NCBI RefSeq assembly: GCF_002549795.1
Contig: NZ_CP021435.1
Coordinates: 62,001-126,000 of the forward strand
Direction: 5' to 3'
Source of the DNA: Halomonas beimenensis
Lineage (GTDB): Bacteria; Pseudomonadota; Gammaproteobacteria; Pseudomonadales; Halomonadaceae
DNA: 64,000 bases
Below, in pieces: positions 16,693-25,843 of this stretch. The stretch's first letter is position 1, and each line of letters begins with the position of its first letter. The position numbers and the translations under genes were made by a program. Below the pieces are notes generated by a model. It was not told where the DNA came from and made no database searches. It was given only the letters and a program-made list of their open reading frames with translations.

Positions 16693-18009
16693 ATGGATTG
16701 GTGGCTGACGCTGCTCCTGATCATGGGACCGCTCCTGCTGCTGATGATGCTGGGCATGCCGGTGGCGTTCGCCTTCCTGGTCGTCAACCTGGTGGGTTCC
16801 TACCTGCTGCTGGGCGGCATGTCCGGCGTCGAACAGCTGGTGATCAACACCACCGGTGCGCTGACCAGCTTCACCCTGGTGCCGATCGCCATGTTCATGA
16901 TCATGGGCGAGGTGATGTTCCGGTCCGGCATCGCCAACGACCTGCTGGATACGCTGGACAAGTGGTTCGGCAAACTTCGCGGTCGCCTGGCCTTCATGGC
17001 CGTGGGCGGTGGCGTGCTCTTCTCCACCCTGACCGGCAACAGCATGGGCTCCATCGCCCTGCTGGGCTCCAGCCTGGTGCCGGAGATGGAGAAGCGGGGC
17101 TACCAGAAGCCCATGACCCTGGGGCCGATCCTCGGCTCCGCCGGCCTGGCGATCATGATCCCGCCGAGTTCGCTGGCCGTGGTGCTGGGCGTGGTGGCCG
17201 AGCTGCCCATCGGCCGGCTGCTGATCGCCATCATCCTGCCGGGCCTGATCATGGCGGTGCTCTACACCATCTACATCCTCGGCCGCTGCACCCTGCAGCC
17301 GGACGTGGCACCGTCCTTCGACGTGGCGCCCACGCCGATGCGGGTCAAGCTGGAGGCCGGGGCGCGCAACATCCTGCCCATCGGCGTCATCGTCTTCGCC
17401 GTGGTCGGTGTGATCTTCCTGGGCCTGGCCACGCCCACCGAGGCGGCGGCCTCCGGCGCCGTGGCCACGGTGGTGCTGGCCCTGGCCAAGCGTCGCCTGA
17501 GCCTGGACATCTTCAAGAGCTCGATGTTCGAGAGCGCCGGTATCTCGGTGATGGTGCTGCTGATCGTGGCCGGCGCCATCGCCTTCACCCAGCTGCTGTC
17601 CTTCACCGGTGCCACCTTCGGCCTGATGGACGCCGTGCTCGGCCTGCCGTTCGACGACAAGACCATCGTCCTGGCCATGGTGCTGACCGTGGTGCTGCTG
17701 GGGATGTTCATGGGGCCGCTGCCGATCATGATGATCACCCTGCCGATCTTCGTGCCGGTGGTGGAGCAGTTCGGCTTCGATCCCCTGTGGTTCGCCGTGC
17801 TCTTCCTGATCGCCATCGAGACCGGCTCCACCTCGCCGCCGCTGGGCGCCGCGCTGTTCGTGATGAAGGCCGTGGCCCCCCAGGGCACCCGCATGGGCAG
17901 CATCTACAAGGCCGCGGTGCCCTTCCTGATCTGCGACTTCCTGGCCATCGCCGTGGTCTTCGTCTTCCCGGAGATCGTCACCTGGCCGGTCGGGCTGATG
18001 TTCGACTGA
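16693..18009 (+). CDS. TRAP transporter large permease (DctM type)
   Basis: 438-residue sodium-coupled transport subunit with about 12 hydrophobic segments. DctM landmarks include the early GMPVAFAFLVVNLVG segment, TGNSMGSIALLG, and IMIPPSSLAVVLGVVAELPIGRLL. The ribosome-binding site is TGGAGGCTGAT before ATG 16693. It completes a three-part TRAP importer and ends the P1 transcript before a decayed sulfatase gene. Confidence 0.92.
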   Translation: MDWWLTLLLIMGPLLLLMMLGMPVAFAFLVVNLVGSYLLLGGMSGVEQLVINTTGALTSFTLVPIAMFMIMGEVMFRSGIANDLLDTLDKWFGKLRGRLAFMAVGGGVLFSTLTGNSMGSIALLGSSLVPEMEKRGYQKPMTLGPILGSAGLAIMIPPSSLAVVLGVVAELPIGRLLIAIILPGLIMAVLYTIYILGRCTLQPDVAPSFDVAPTPMRVKLEAGARNILPIGVIVFAVVGVIFLGLATPTEAAASGAVATVVLALAKRRLSLDIFKSSMFESAGISVMVLLIVAGAIAFTQLLSFTGATFGLMDAVLGLPFDDKTIVLAMVLTVVLLGMFMGPLPIMMITLPIFVPVVEQFGFDPLWFAVLFLIAIETGSTSPPLGAALFVMKAVAPQGTRMGSIYKAAVPFLICDFLAIAVVFVFPEIVTWPVGLMFD

Positions 18010-18062
18010 TTCCCGCCCCGGGTCCGCCGGGGCGACGCCTCTCTACCGACGCAGGAGGCTCC

Positions 18063-18959
18063 ATGCGCCGCCCCCCGTTTCGTGCTCTTCATCACCGACC
18101 AGCAACGGGCGGATCACCTGGGCTGCTACGGCGATTCCACCGTGCGCACGCCGCACCTGGATCGCCTGGCCGCCGAGGGCGTGCGCTTCACGCGCTTCCA
18201 CGTGGCCACGCCGATCTGCCAGCCCAACCGGGCCTGCCTGGTCACCGGCCAGCAGCCTTCGGTCAACGGCGTGCGCCAGAATGGCATCCCCCGACCTGGA
18301 CAGCGTCACCTTCGCCGACGTACTGCGCGGTGCGGGCTAACGCGCCGGCCACATCGGCAAGGCCCACTTCCAGAACGTGACCGACATCCCGGCGCCCGAG
18401 CGGCGCCCGGGCGGCCGTCGGGGCGAGGTGCCACCGGAGGACCTGCGTCATAGCCTGCGCCGCCAGCGAGACGGCGAGGCCTACGGCGGGGAGGTGCGCC
18501 GCCGCTGGGCCGAGAACCCGGACCGCGAGCTGCCGACGCCCTACTACGGCTTCGACCACGTGCGGCTGTGCATCGGCCACGGCGATCAGGTGGAGGGGCA
18601 CTACACCGCCTGGCTGCGGAGCCGGCAGGCCGACCCCGATCGGCATGCAGGGGCGCGACCTCTTCGACGCCTCGCGCCCGGCACCGCCGGTGCTCATCGA
18701 GGACGCCGGCATCCACGTCTTCCGGGACGGCGATGCCGAGACGGGCATCACCACCCTGGTCACCGAGGAATGGCGGCTGAGCCTCTTCGAGGGCGCCGCC
18801 GGGGGGGAGCTCTACCGGCTGGCGGAAGCCCCCCACGAGACCCGCAACCTCTGGGACGACCCGGCGCACCGTGACGACAAGGGGGCGCTGCTGGAGGCCC
18901 TGGCGCGGCGCATGGCCGAGCTGCGCGACCGCCGATTGTCCGCCACGGCACGCGCCTAG
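18063..18959 (+). pseudogene. decayed sulfatase gene
   Basis: Pieces of one sulfatase are spread over three frames. With one C removed from the C6 run at 18071-18076 the start reads MRRPRFVLFITDQQRADHLG, the metal-binding N-terminus. The active-site motif ICQPNRACLVTG follows. A second frame change lies in the C5 run near 18289. A TAA (18338-18340) then stands where Tyr is expected in LRGAG-x-RAGHIGKAHF. After HYTAWL (about 18615) the frame jumps to MQGRDLFD (18645), which in full-length sulfatases lies far downstream, so roughly the middle third is missing. The remaining 0.9 kb compares with about 1.5 kb for the family. It sits behind the TRAP genes, so the pathway may once have used a sulfated substrate. 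Confidence 0.85.
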
Positions 18960-19072
18960 CGGCCGACCCGGAGCCGGAGGCCGGTCCCGGACTCGGGGCT
19001 GGACGTCATCCCCTGTAATTAATCCTTTTTTATCAATCTCTTATGTATCGGTCAGGCGAGGGGAACCAAGCC
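18960..19072. other. intergenic DNA between sulfatase remnant and P2
   Basis: Together with the P2 region this makes a 329-bp stretch without a gene. The first half is GC-rich and featureless. An AT-rich patch (TTAATCCTTTTTTATCAATC at about 19019-19038) marks the approach to promoter P2. I see no small ORF or RNA gene here. Confidence 0.5.
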
Positions 19073-19139
19073 TTGACAAAGGGCGGTTCGGAGACTATCT
19101 TCAAGTGGTATCAAATAAGAAATAAAGTTTTATATTTGA
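19073..19139 (+). promoter_or_regulatory. promoter P2 and 21-bp operator before the IclR gene
   Basis: -35 TTGACA (19073-19078), 17-bp spacer, -10 TATCTT (19096-19101). The operator ATCAAATAA-g-AAA-t-AAAGTTT lies at 19110-19130. The inverted repeat TCAAATA ... TATTTGA (19111-19117 and 19133-19139) spans the expected transcription start. A leader of about 180 bases precedes the IclR start codon. Confidence 0.75.
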
Positions 19140-19288
19140 ACTGAGGCGGCTCGAGAGAGTCGCCAGGGGCCGGACGGCGAATCGGCTCCCGGGTCCCGAT
19201 CCGGTATCTTAGGTGCGAGGGCGCCGCCGGCTCCGCCACGAGCCCCACCGGCGCGGACACCGACCCGACACCAAGAGGCGATGACGCG

Positions 19289-20101
19289 ATGAGCGACACC
19301 GAGAAGGATGCACGCAAGTACCTGATCCCCGGCCTGGAGCGCGGCCTGATCATCCTGATGGAGCTGAGCCGCAGCCATCGGGAGATGGGCTTCGCCGAGA
19401 TCGTCAAGCGCGTCGACATCCCCAAGGCCACGGCCTATCGGGCCATCCAGACCCTGGAGTACATGGGCTTCATCCGGCGCCATCCCTCCACCGGCCTGTA
19501 TTCCCTGGGGGTCAACGTGCTGCGCCTGGGCTTCGAGTACGTCGCCTCCCTGGACGTGGTCCAGGTCGGCCAGCCGGTGATCGAGTCGCTGCGCGACACG
19601 ACCGGCTGCTCGAGCCACATCGCCATCCGCGACGGCCGTGACGTCATCTACGTGGCCCGAGTCAGCGCCGCCAACGCCACCGTGCGTCGCGTCAGCGTCG
19701 GCACCCGCCTGCCGGTGCACCGCACCTCCCTGGGGCGGATGCTGCTGACCGAGCTGAGTCGCGCGGAATTCGAGGCCCTCTATCCCGAGGAGAGCCTGCC
19801 GGACAACGAGCCCGGCGCCCCCGCCGATCGCGAGGCGCTCTGGGCGCTCGTCCAGGAGGACCGCCGGCGCGGCTACGTGATCGCCGAGTCCTACTTCCAG
19901 TTCGGCATCTCCTCGATCGTCTACCCGCTCTTCAACCACGACGGCGAGATCGAGGGCGTGGTCAGCATCATGGTGCCGGTGCACGAGATCCCCGCGGAGG
20001 ATCGCGACCGCCTGAGGCTTCACGTGGCCGAGGCCGCCGACACCATCTCCAACCTGTTGGGCTACCAGGGCCACGCCGGGGGGCGGAGCCAGATGAGATG
20101 A
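19289..20101 (+). CDS. IclR-family transcriptional regulator
   Basis: 270-residue regulator with an N-terminal winged helix (residues about 13-75, EIVKRVDIPKATAYRAIQTLEYMGFIRR) and a GAF-like IclR effector domain (about 90-255, containing RTSLGRMLL). It heads the ring-cleavage gene set and lies directly behind P2, so it is likely autoregulated. Because P1 and P2 share an operator, it is the best candidate regulator for both transcription units. IclR proteins commonly control aromatic catabolism (PcaR, PobR, MhpR relatives). Confidence 0.9.
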   Translation: MSDTEKDARKYLIPGLERGLIILMELSRSHREMGFAEIVKRVDIPKATAYRAIQTLEYMGFIRRHPSTGLYSLGVNVLRLGFEYVASLDVVQVGQPVIESLRDTTGCSSHIAIRDGRDVIYVARVSAANATVRRVSVGTRLPVHRTSLGRMLLTELSRAEFEALYPEESLPDNEPGAPADREALWALVQEDRRRGYVIAESYFQFGISSIVYPLFNHDGEIEGVVSIMVPVHEIPAEDRDRLRLHVAEAADTISNLLGYQGHAGGRSQMR

Positions 20102-20265
20102 ACGCCAGCTGAGCCCAGCCGCCGGGCGCCGGCCTAGTCCGCGCCCGGCCCAACCAGACACGGCAACGAGACTGTCGCGATGCGCTCGCCTCGCGAACGG
20201 GGAGCCTTTGTGTCCGTGAAGTCGAAACGAGTGACGGTCGAGGTCACGTCTAGCAGGAGACCGAT

Positions 20266-21195
20266 ATGAGTATCGTGGGTATCGAAGAACTGGAGTTCGG
20301 CGCCGAGGACGTCGCGGCGGGCAAGCGGTTCGCCGAGGACTTCGGCCTGACCAGGGTCGACGAGGACGACCGGGGCACCACCTTCGAGGCGCTCAACGGC
20401 GCCCGCCTGGTGATCCGGGCCATCGACGACCCGGCGCTGCCCGAGGCCTTCGAGGAGGGCTCGACCCTGCGCCGCATGACCTGGGGCGTGGCGGATGCCG
20501 CCGCCCTGGACGCGCTGCGCGAGCGGCTGAGCGACCAGCCCGGCTACGTCGATCACGGCGACGGCCTGGAGTGCCGCGACCCCAACGGCCTGGCCGTGCG
20601 CATTCGGCCGACCGCGCTGCGCGAGGTCGAGCTGGAGGTCACCCCCATCAACCAGTGGGGCGACATGCGGCGCATCGACCAGCCGAGCCCGGTCTACGAG
20701 CGGGCCACCCCGGCCAGCATCGGCCACGCGGTCTTCTTCGTCGACGACCTGGAGGCCAGCGAGCGCTTCTACCGTGAGCTGCTGGGCTTCTCGGTCTCCG
20801 ACCGTTACATCGACCGCGCCGTCTTCCTGCGCATGCAGGTGCGCGGCGGCCACCACAACCTCTTCCTGCTCAAGCTGCCGCACCGCGGCGCGGGGCTCAA
20901 CCACGTGGCCTTCACGGTGCGCGACATCCACGAGGTGATCGGCGGCGGCCTGGCCATGAACCGCCGGAAGTGGAGCACCTTCCTGGGCCCGGGGCGCCAC
21001 CCGATCTCCTCGGCCTACTTCTGGTACGTCAACAGCCCGCTGGGCGGCGCCTTTGAGTACTACACCAACGAGGACTACCTCACCGAGGCCTGGGAGCCCC
21101 GGGAGATGCGGCACTCGCTGGAGTCCTTCACCGAGTGGGCCATCGAGGGCGGCATCGACGCCGAGACCCGGCGCCAGAAGAAGGCCGACGCCTGA
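20266..21195 (+). CDS. extradiol ring-cleavage dioxygenase (two-domain VOC, BphC-like)
   Basis: 309-residue type I extradiol dioxygenase made of two tandem vicinal-oxygen-chelate halves. The iron ligands are all present in the second half: H154 (IGHAVFF), H213 (LNHVAFTV) and E264 (AFEYYTNED), matching the 146/210/260 spacing of BphC. It should cleave a catechol-like ring next to the hydroxyls (meta cleavage). Start ATG follows GCAGGAGACCGAT. The 164-bp gap before it shows no clear promoter, so transcription from P2 is likely. Confidence 0.88.
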   Translation: MSIVGIEELEFGAEDVAAGKRFAEDFGLTRVDEDDRGTTFEALNGARLVIRAIDDPALPEAFEEGSTLRRMTWGVADAAALDALRERLSDQPGYVDHGDGLECRDPNGLAVRIRPTALREVELEVTPINQWGDMRRIDQPSPVYERATPASIGHAVFFVDDLEASERFYRELLGFSVSDRYIDRAVFLRMQVRGGHHNLFLLKLPHRGAGLNHVAFTVRDIHEVIGGGLAMNRRKWSTFLGPGRHPISSAYFWYVNSPLGGAFEYYTNEDYLTEAWEPREMRHSLESFTEWAIEGGIDAETRRQKKADA

Positions 21196-21359
21196 CCCGG
21201 ACGGTCCGACGACCCACGCCATGACATCGATGCCGGTCCCCCGAGGGCGGCCGGCCAGGGGAGCCTCATCCCGACGCCGGCCATCCGCCGGCGGATCACG
21301 CGCAACGAGGCCCCTCCTGCTTACCGAGAGAAACCGCGCGAACCGAGGAGAGAGACATC

Positions 21360-21884
21360 ATGTCCGAGCAGTTCGACACCTGGAAGAAGCCCGAAGAGCT
21401 GTCCTTCGAGGACTGGATCGAGTCCCGTATCGCCCGCTTCGAGGGCCGCAAGTACGACTGGAACGCCCTCAAGTTCCAGGCCGACTACGATCCCAAGTAC
21501 CGCCGCGCCCAGATGCGTTACATCGGCACCGGCGCCACCGGCGTGGCCAGCGACGTCAACACCATCCCGGCCGAGCACTTCACCTTCTCCACCATGGTGC
21601 TGCCGTCCAAGTGCGAGGGGCCGCTGCACGTCCATGACGACGTCGAGGAAGTCTTCTTCGTCCTCAAGGGCCGCATCCGCCTGTTCATCAAGGACGGCGA
21701 CAACTACACCGAGACCGTGCTCAAGGAGCGCGACGTCATCTCCGTGCCGCCGGGCATCTATCGCGGCCTGCTCAACGAGAGCGAGGAAGAGGCCCTGATG
21801 TGCGTGATGCTGGGCACGCCCAAGCCGCAGATCCCGACCTACCCGGACGATCACCCGCTGTCCAAGGTCAAGCGCAACGGATGA
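21360..21884 (+). CDS. cupin-domain protein
   Basis: 174-residue single-domain cupin with GPLHVHDDVEEVFFVLKG, which supplies two histidines and a glutamate, followed by the second-motif region VPPGIYRGLLNESEEEA, where the usual histidine is replaced by tyrosine or arginine. Metal binding is therefore plausible with an incomplete ligand set. The stop codon overlaps the next start (ATGA), so it belongs tightly to the ring-cleavage operon. Possible roles are an isomerase, a small dioxygenase or an effector-binding protein; the sequence does not decide. Confidence 0.75.
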   Translation: MSEQFDTWKKPEELSFEDWIESRIARFEGRKYDWNALKFQADYDPKYRRAQMRYIGTGATGVASDVNTIPAEHFTFSTMVLPSKCEGPLHVHDDVEEVFFVLKGRIRLFIKDGDNYTETVLKERDVISVPPGIYRGLLNESEEEALMCVMLGTPKPQIPTYPDDHPLSKVKRNG

Positions 21885-22726
21885 GTGGTTCGGCCATGAC
21901 ACCCAAGATCCTGACGCTCGACGCCGGCCGCCAGGCCTACCGCGAGAGCGGCGAGGGCGAGGCCATCGTGCTGCTGCACGGCATCAGCTCCGGGGCGGCC
22001 TCCTGGGAGCCGGTCGCGCCGCGGCTGGCCGGCTATCGGCTGCTGGCCTGGGACGCCCCGGGCTACGGCGAGAGCCAGCCGCTGGCCGCGGCCGAGCCCA
22101 CGGCGGCGGACTATGCCGCGCGGCTCGACGCCTGGCTGGACGCCCTGGCCGTCGAGCGCTGCGTGCTGGTCGGCCACTCCCTGGGCGCGATGATGGCCAG
22201 CGCCTACGCGGCCCGTCGCCCCGAGCGGCTGGCCGGGGTGGTCCTGGCCGACCCGGCGCTGGGCTACCGCGACGCCGACGAGGCCAAGCGCGACAGCGTC
22301 TATCGCAGCCGCTGGACGATGCTCGCCGAGCAGGGCCATGACGCCTACGCCGCGGCCCGGGCACCGCGGCTGCTCCGCGAGGGCGCCGACGCGGCCGACA
22401 TCGCCCGGGTGCGCGATGGCATGCGGCGTCTCCACGTCGAGGGCTTCTCCCAGGCCAGCTGGATGCTGGCCAACGACGCCCTGGAGGGCTACCTGCCCGA
22501 GGGCCTGCCGGTACCGGCCACGGTGCTGTGCGGCGACGAGGACGCCATCACCCCCCCCGAGGCCAGCCGGGCCCTGGCCGAGCGGCTGGGGCTGCCCTAC
22601 CGCGACATCCCGCGGGCCGGCCATGCCAGCTACATCGACGCCCCCGAGGCCTTCGCCGAGGCCCTCGACGCCTTCGCCCGGCCGCTGCTGGCCGCCACCC
22701 GGAACCGAGAGAGGACGACACCATGA
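21881..22726 (+). CDS. alpha/beta hydrolase, probable meta-cleavage product hydrolase
   Basis: 281-residue alpha/beta-fold hydrolase with oxyanion motif LLHGISSGAASW, nucleophile elbow VGHSLGAMMA (S100), the acid in CGDEDAITPP and a C-terminal catalytic histidine in RAGHASYIDAPE. Placed with an extradiol dioxygenase it most likely hydrolyses the ring-opened 2-hydroxy-6-oxo dienoate, as BphD and MhpC do. It starts at ATG 21881 in a 4-bp ATGA overlap with the cupin and ends in another ATGA overlap with the SDR. Confidence 0.82.
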   Translation: MSGSAMTPKILTLDAGRQAYRESGEGEAIVLLHGISSGAASWEPVAPRLAGYRLLAWDAPGYGESQPLAAAEPTAADYAARLDAWLDALAVERCVLVGHSLGAMMASAYAARRPERLAGVVLADPALGYRDADEAKRDSVYRSRWTMLAEQGHDAYAAARAPRLLREGADAADIARVRDGMRRLHVEGFSQASWMLANDALEGYLPEGLPVPATVLCGDEDAITPPEASRALAERLGLPYRDIPRAGHASYIDAPEAFAEALDAFARPLLAATRNRERTTP

Positions 22727-23517
22727 GTTTCATGATCGAAGACCGGGTGGCGGTGGTCACCGGCGGATCCTCCGGGATCGGCCTCGAGACCGTGCGCCTG
22801 CTGCTGGCTCACGGCGCCAGGGTGGCCCTCTGCGGTCGCAACCCCGAGCGCCTGGACGCGGCCCGCGCCGCGCTGGTCCAGGAGTTCCCCGCCGCCGAGC
22901 TGCTGGCCGAGACCTGCGACGTGCTCGACGAGGCGTCCTGCGCGGCCTTCGCCGACGCGGTGCGTGATCGCTTCGGCGGCGCCGACATGCTGATCGCCAA
23001 CGCCGGCCAGGGCTATGTGGCCCACTTCGACGACACCCCCCGGGAGGCCTGGCTGTCCGAGGCCAACCTCAAGCTGTTCGGCGTCATCAACCCGCTGAGC
23101 GCCTTCCGCGACCAGCTGGCGGCCTCCGAGATCGGTTCGCTGACCTGCGTCAACTCCCTGCTGGCGCTGCAGCCCGAGCCCCACATGATCGCCACCTCGG
23201 CGGCCCGGGCCGCCCTGCTCAACATGACCCACTCGCTGTCCCACGAGCTGATCGGGGACGGCATCCGGGTCAACTCCATCCTGCTGGGCATGGTCGAGTC
23301 CGGGCAGTGGCGTCGGCGCTTCGAACAGCGTGACGACCCCTCCCAGACCTGGGAGGAGTGGATCGGCGCCATCGCCGCCAAGCGCGGCATCCCCATGGGC
23401 CGCCTGGGCCGCCCGCAGGAACCGGCCCGTGCCCTGGTCTTCCTCGCCTCCCCCATGGCCTCCTTCACCACCGGCGCCGCCCTGGATGTCTCCGGTGGCT
23501 TCAACCGCCACCTCTGA
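22723..23517 (+). CDS. divergent SDR-family protein lacking the catalytic Tyr/Lys
   Basis: 264-residue Rossmann protein with a normal cofactor loop TGGSSGIG (residues 13-20), NAG (93-95) and a serine at S145. The segment aligned with the catalytic Tyr-x3-Lys reads T158-S-A-A-R162, so both catalytic residues are replaced. The rest of the fold looks intact (IRVNSILLGMVESGQW, DVSGGF at the C-terminus). Either it uses another mechanism, as in some oxidoreductase-like lyases, or it binds cofactor without reduction. Overlaps the hydrolase stop by ATGA. Confidence 0.8.
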   Translation: MSFMIEDRVAVVTGGSSGIGLETVRLLLAHGARVALCGRNPERLDAARAALVQEFPAAELLAETCDVLDEASCAAFADAVRDRFGGADMLIANAGQGYVAHFDDTPREAWLSEANLKLFGVINPLSAFRDQLAASEIGSLTCVNSLLALQPEPHMIATSAARAALLNMTHSLSHELIGDGIRVNSILLGMVESGQWRRRFEQRDDPSQTWEEWIGAIAAKRGIPMGRLGRPQEPARALVFLASPMASFTTGAALDVSGGFNRHL

Positions 23518-23539
23518 TAACAGACAACGGAGAATCCCC

Positions 23540-24334
23540 ATGACGAAACGACTCATGATGATCGGCTACGGCGCCATGGGCACCGAGGTGCATCGCCTGC
23601 TCCCCGAGGGCATGGAGCTGGCCTGGGTGGTGGTACCGGAGGCCTATGCCGCGGCGACCTGCACGCCCTGGGCCGGGCGTGCCGAGGTGCTGACCTCCAT
23701 CGACGCCTGCGAGGAGGCACCGGACCTGGTGGTGGAATGCGCCGGCCAGCCCGGGCTGGCCGAGCATGGCGAGGCGGTGCTGCGCCGCGGCCTGACCCTG
23801 GCGGTGGTGGCCACCGGGGCCCTGGCCGACGAGGCCCTCTATGAGCGGCTGGCCACCGCGGCCCGCGAGGGCGGCGGCCGGATGCAGCTGCTATCCGGCG
23901 CCGTGGCCGGCATGGACGGCCTGGCGGCGGCCCGCGAGGGGGGCCTGGACGAGGTCACCTACGAGGCCTGCAAGGCCCCGCGCAGCTGGAAGGGCAGCCA
24001 CGCCGAGCAGCTCATCGACCTGGACGCCGTCACCGAGAAGACGGTGTTCTTCGAGGGTGACGCCGGCGAGGCGGCACGCCTCTTCCCGGCCAATTCCAAC
24101 GTCGCCGCCACCATCGCCCTGGCCGGCGTGGGCATGCGCGACACCCGGGTCAAGCTGATCGTCGACCCGGACACCCGCCGCAACACTCACCGCATCCACG
24201 CCCAGGGGCGCTTCGGCGAGTTCACCATCGAACTCAACGGCCATCCCCTGGAAAGCAACCCCAAGACCTCGACCCTCGCCGCCCTCTCGGTGGTGCGCGC
24301 CTGCCGCCAGGCGCTCGAGCCGGTCTCGTTCTAA
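23540..24334 (+). CDS. aspartate dehydrogenase-like protein
   Basis: 264-residue protein resembling NadX/L-aspartate dehydrogenase, which interconverts aspartate and oxaloacetate or iminoaspartate with NAD(P). The nucleotide loop GYGAMG is at residues 9-14. The N-S-N-V-A-A-T-I segment near 191 and RRNTHRIHAQG with the family's conserved histidine near 220 are present. No nadA or nadC is adjacent. It lies within the ring-cleavage operon, so it probably acts on a pathway amino or imino acid, or recycles ammonium or oxaloacetate, rather than in NAD synthesis. Confidence 0.8.
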   Translation: MTKRLMMIGYGAMGTEVHRLLPEGMELAWVVVPEAYAAATCTPWAGRAEVLTSIDACEEAPDLVVECAGQPGLAEHGEAVLRRGLTLAVVATGALADEALYERLATAAREGGGRMQLLSGAVAGMDGLAAAREGGLDEVTYEACKAPRSWKGSHAEQLIDLDAVTEKTVFFEGDAGEAARLFPANSNVAATIALAGVGMRDTRVKLIVDPDTRRNTHRIHAQGRFGEFTIELNGHPLESNPKTSTLAALSVVRACRQALEPVSF

Positions 24335-24348
24335 GGGAGGTGCCCCAG

Positions 24349-25815
24349 ATGACCCAGAAGATCTTCGTCGCCGGTGAATGGCGCGTGGGACGCGGCGACG
24401 CCATGGTGTCGCGCTTCCCCGCCGACGGGTCGCTCAATGCCGAACTCAATGCCGCGGGCCTCGAGGACGTCGAGGAGGCGGTCGAGGCCGCCGACGCGGC
24501 CTGGCGCGCCCCGGCCTGGCGCGATCGCCTGCCCCACGAGCGGGCCGAGGTGCTCTATCGCGTCAGCGACCTGATCCGGTCGCGGCTCGAGGAACTCGCC
24601 GCCCTGCAGACCCGGGACAACGGCAAGCCCCTGGCCGAGGCCCGCGCCCTGGTGGCCAGCGCCGCCGGCACCGCCCGCTACTTCGCGGCGGCCTGCGAGA
24701 CCCTGGAGGGCGAACTGCCCACCCAGCGCAACGCCGACTTCATGACCCTCAGCCAGTACGAGCCGCTCGGGGTGATCGCCGCCATCACGCCCTGGAACTC
24801 GCCGATCGCCAGCGAGATGCAGAAGGTCGCCCCGGCGCTGGCCGGCGGCAACGCCGTGGTGCTCAAGCCCGCCGAGGCCACCCCGCTGATGGCCCTCAAG
24901 CTCGGCGAGCTGTTCGAGGAGGCCGGCCTGCCCAAGGGCCTGCTCAGCGTGCTGCCGGGGCGCGGCAGCGTGATCGGCGAGGCCCTGGTGCGCCATCCGA
25001 AGGTACGCAAGATCTCCTTCACCGGTGGCACCAACACCGGGCGGCACCTGGCCCACGTGGCCGCCGACAAGCTGATCGGCACCTCGCTCGAGCTGGGCGG
25101 CAAGTCGCCGACCATCATCTGCGAGGACGCCGACCTGGAGCAGGCGGTCAAGGGCGTGGCCTACGGCATCTTCAGCTCCGCCGGCCAGGCCTGCATCGCC
25201 GGCTCTCGGCTGTTCATCCACCGCAGCCGCTACGACGAGGTCATGGACCGGCTCGAGGCCATCGCCCGTGGCCTGCGCGTGGGACATCCCGAGACGCCCG
25301 GCGTCCACCTGGGCCCGCTGATCAACCAGGGCCACCGCGACAGCGTGGCGGCCTACGTCGACCAGGCCCGGGAGCAGGGCGGCCGAATCCGCTGCGGCGG
25401 CGAGATCCCCACCCAGGGCGAGCTGGCCGCGGGCAGCTTCTACCCGCCGACCCTGATCGACGGACTGGCCCACGACAGCGCGGTCTGCCAGGAGGAGATC
25501 TTCGGCCCTGTGCTGGTGGCGCTGCCCTTCGATGACGAGGACGAGCTGATCGGCCTGGCCAACGACAACGTCTACGGCCTGGCGGCCGGCATCTGGACCT
25601 CGGACTACCGCCGCGCCCTGCGCCTGGCCGGCAAGCTCGAGGCCGGCACGGTGTGGATCAACACCTACAAGAAGTTCTCCATCTCGACGCCTTTCGGCGG
25701 CTACAAGGAGAGCGGCCTGGGCCGCGAGAAGGGTCGCCAGGGCATCCAGGCGTACATGCAGCAGAAGAGCCTCTACCTGGGGCTCGATGCCGCTCCCATG
25801 AACTGGTGCGACTGA
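24349..25815 (+). CDS. NAD(P)-dependent aldehyde dehydrogenase
   Basis: 488-residue ALDH with all active-site features: N150 in TPWN, E248 in LELGGKSP, C282 in GQACIAGSR and a C-terminal PFGGYKESGLGREKG. ATG 24349 has GGGAGG eight bases upstream; the GTG nine bases earlier overlaps that site and is unlikely. It resembles hydroxymuconic-semialdehyde and betaine-aldehyde type enzymes. In context it should oxidise an aldehyde released during ring-fission product breakdown. Confidence 0.9.
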   Translation: MTQKIFVAGEWRVGRGDAMVSRFPADGSLNAELNAAGLEDVEEAVEAADAAWRAPAWRDRLPHERAEVLYRVSDLIRSRLEELAALQTRDNGKPLAEARALVASAAGTARYFAAACETLEGELPTQRNADFMTLSQYEPLGVIAAITPWNSPIASEMQKVAPALAGGNAVVLKPAEATPLMALKLGELFEEAGLPKGLLSVLPGRGSVIGEALVRHPKVRKISFTGGTNTGRHLAHVAADKLIGTSLELGGKSPTIICEDADLEQAVKGVAYGIFSSAGQACIAGSRLFIHRSRYDEVMDRLEAIARGLRVGHPETPGVHLGPLINQGHRDSVAAYVDQAREQGGRIRCGGEIPTQGELAAGSFYPPTLIDGLAHDSAVCQEEIFGPVLVALPFDDEDELIGLANDNVYGLAAGIWTSDYRRALRLAGKLEAGTVWINTYKKFSISTPFGGYKESGLGREKGRQGIQAYMQQKSLYLGLDAAPMNWCD

Positions 25816-25843
25816 GCGCCCACGGTCACCGAGGAAACCAACC

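Noticed and set aside
15088..18009. A second ectoine TRAP transporter
   Set aside because: The binding protein is clearly different from TeaA and is co-located with aromatic catabolism genes.
23540..24334. NAD-synthesis gene nadX proper
   Set aside because: No nadA or nadC neighbour is present. The catabolic context favours another role, although the enzyme family is right.
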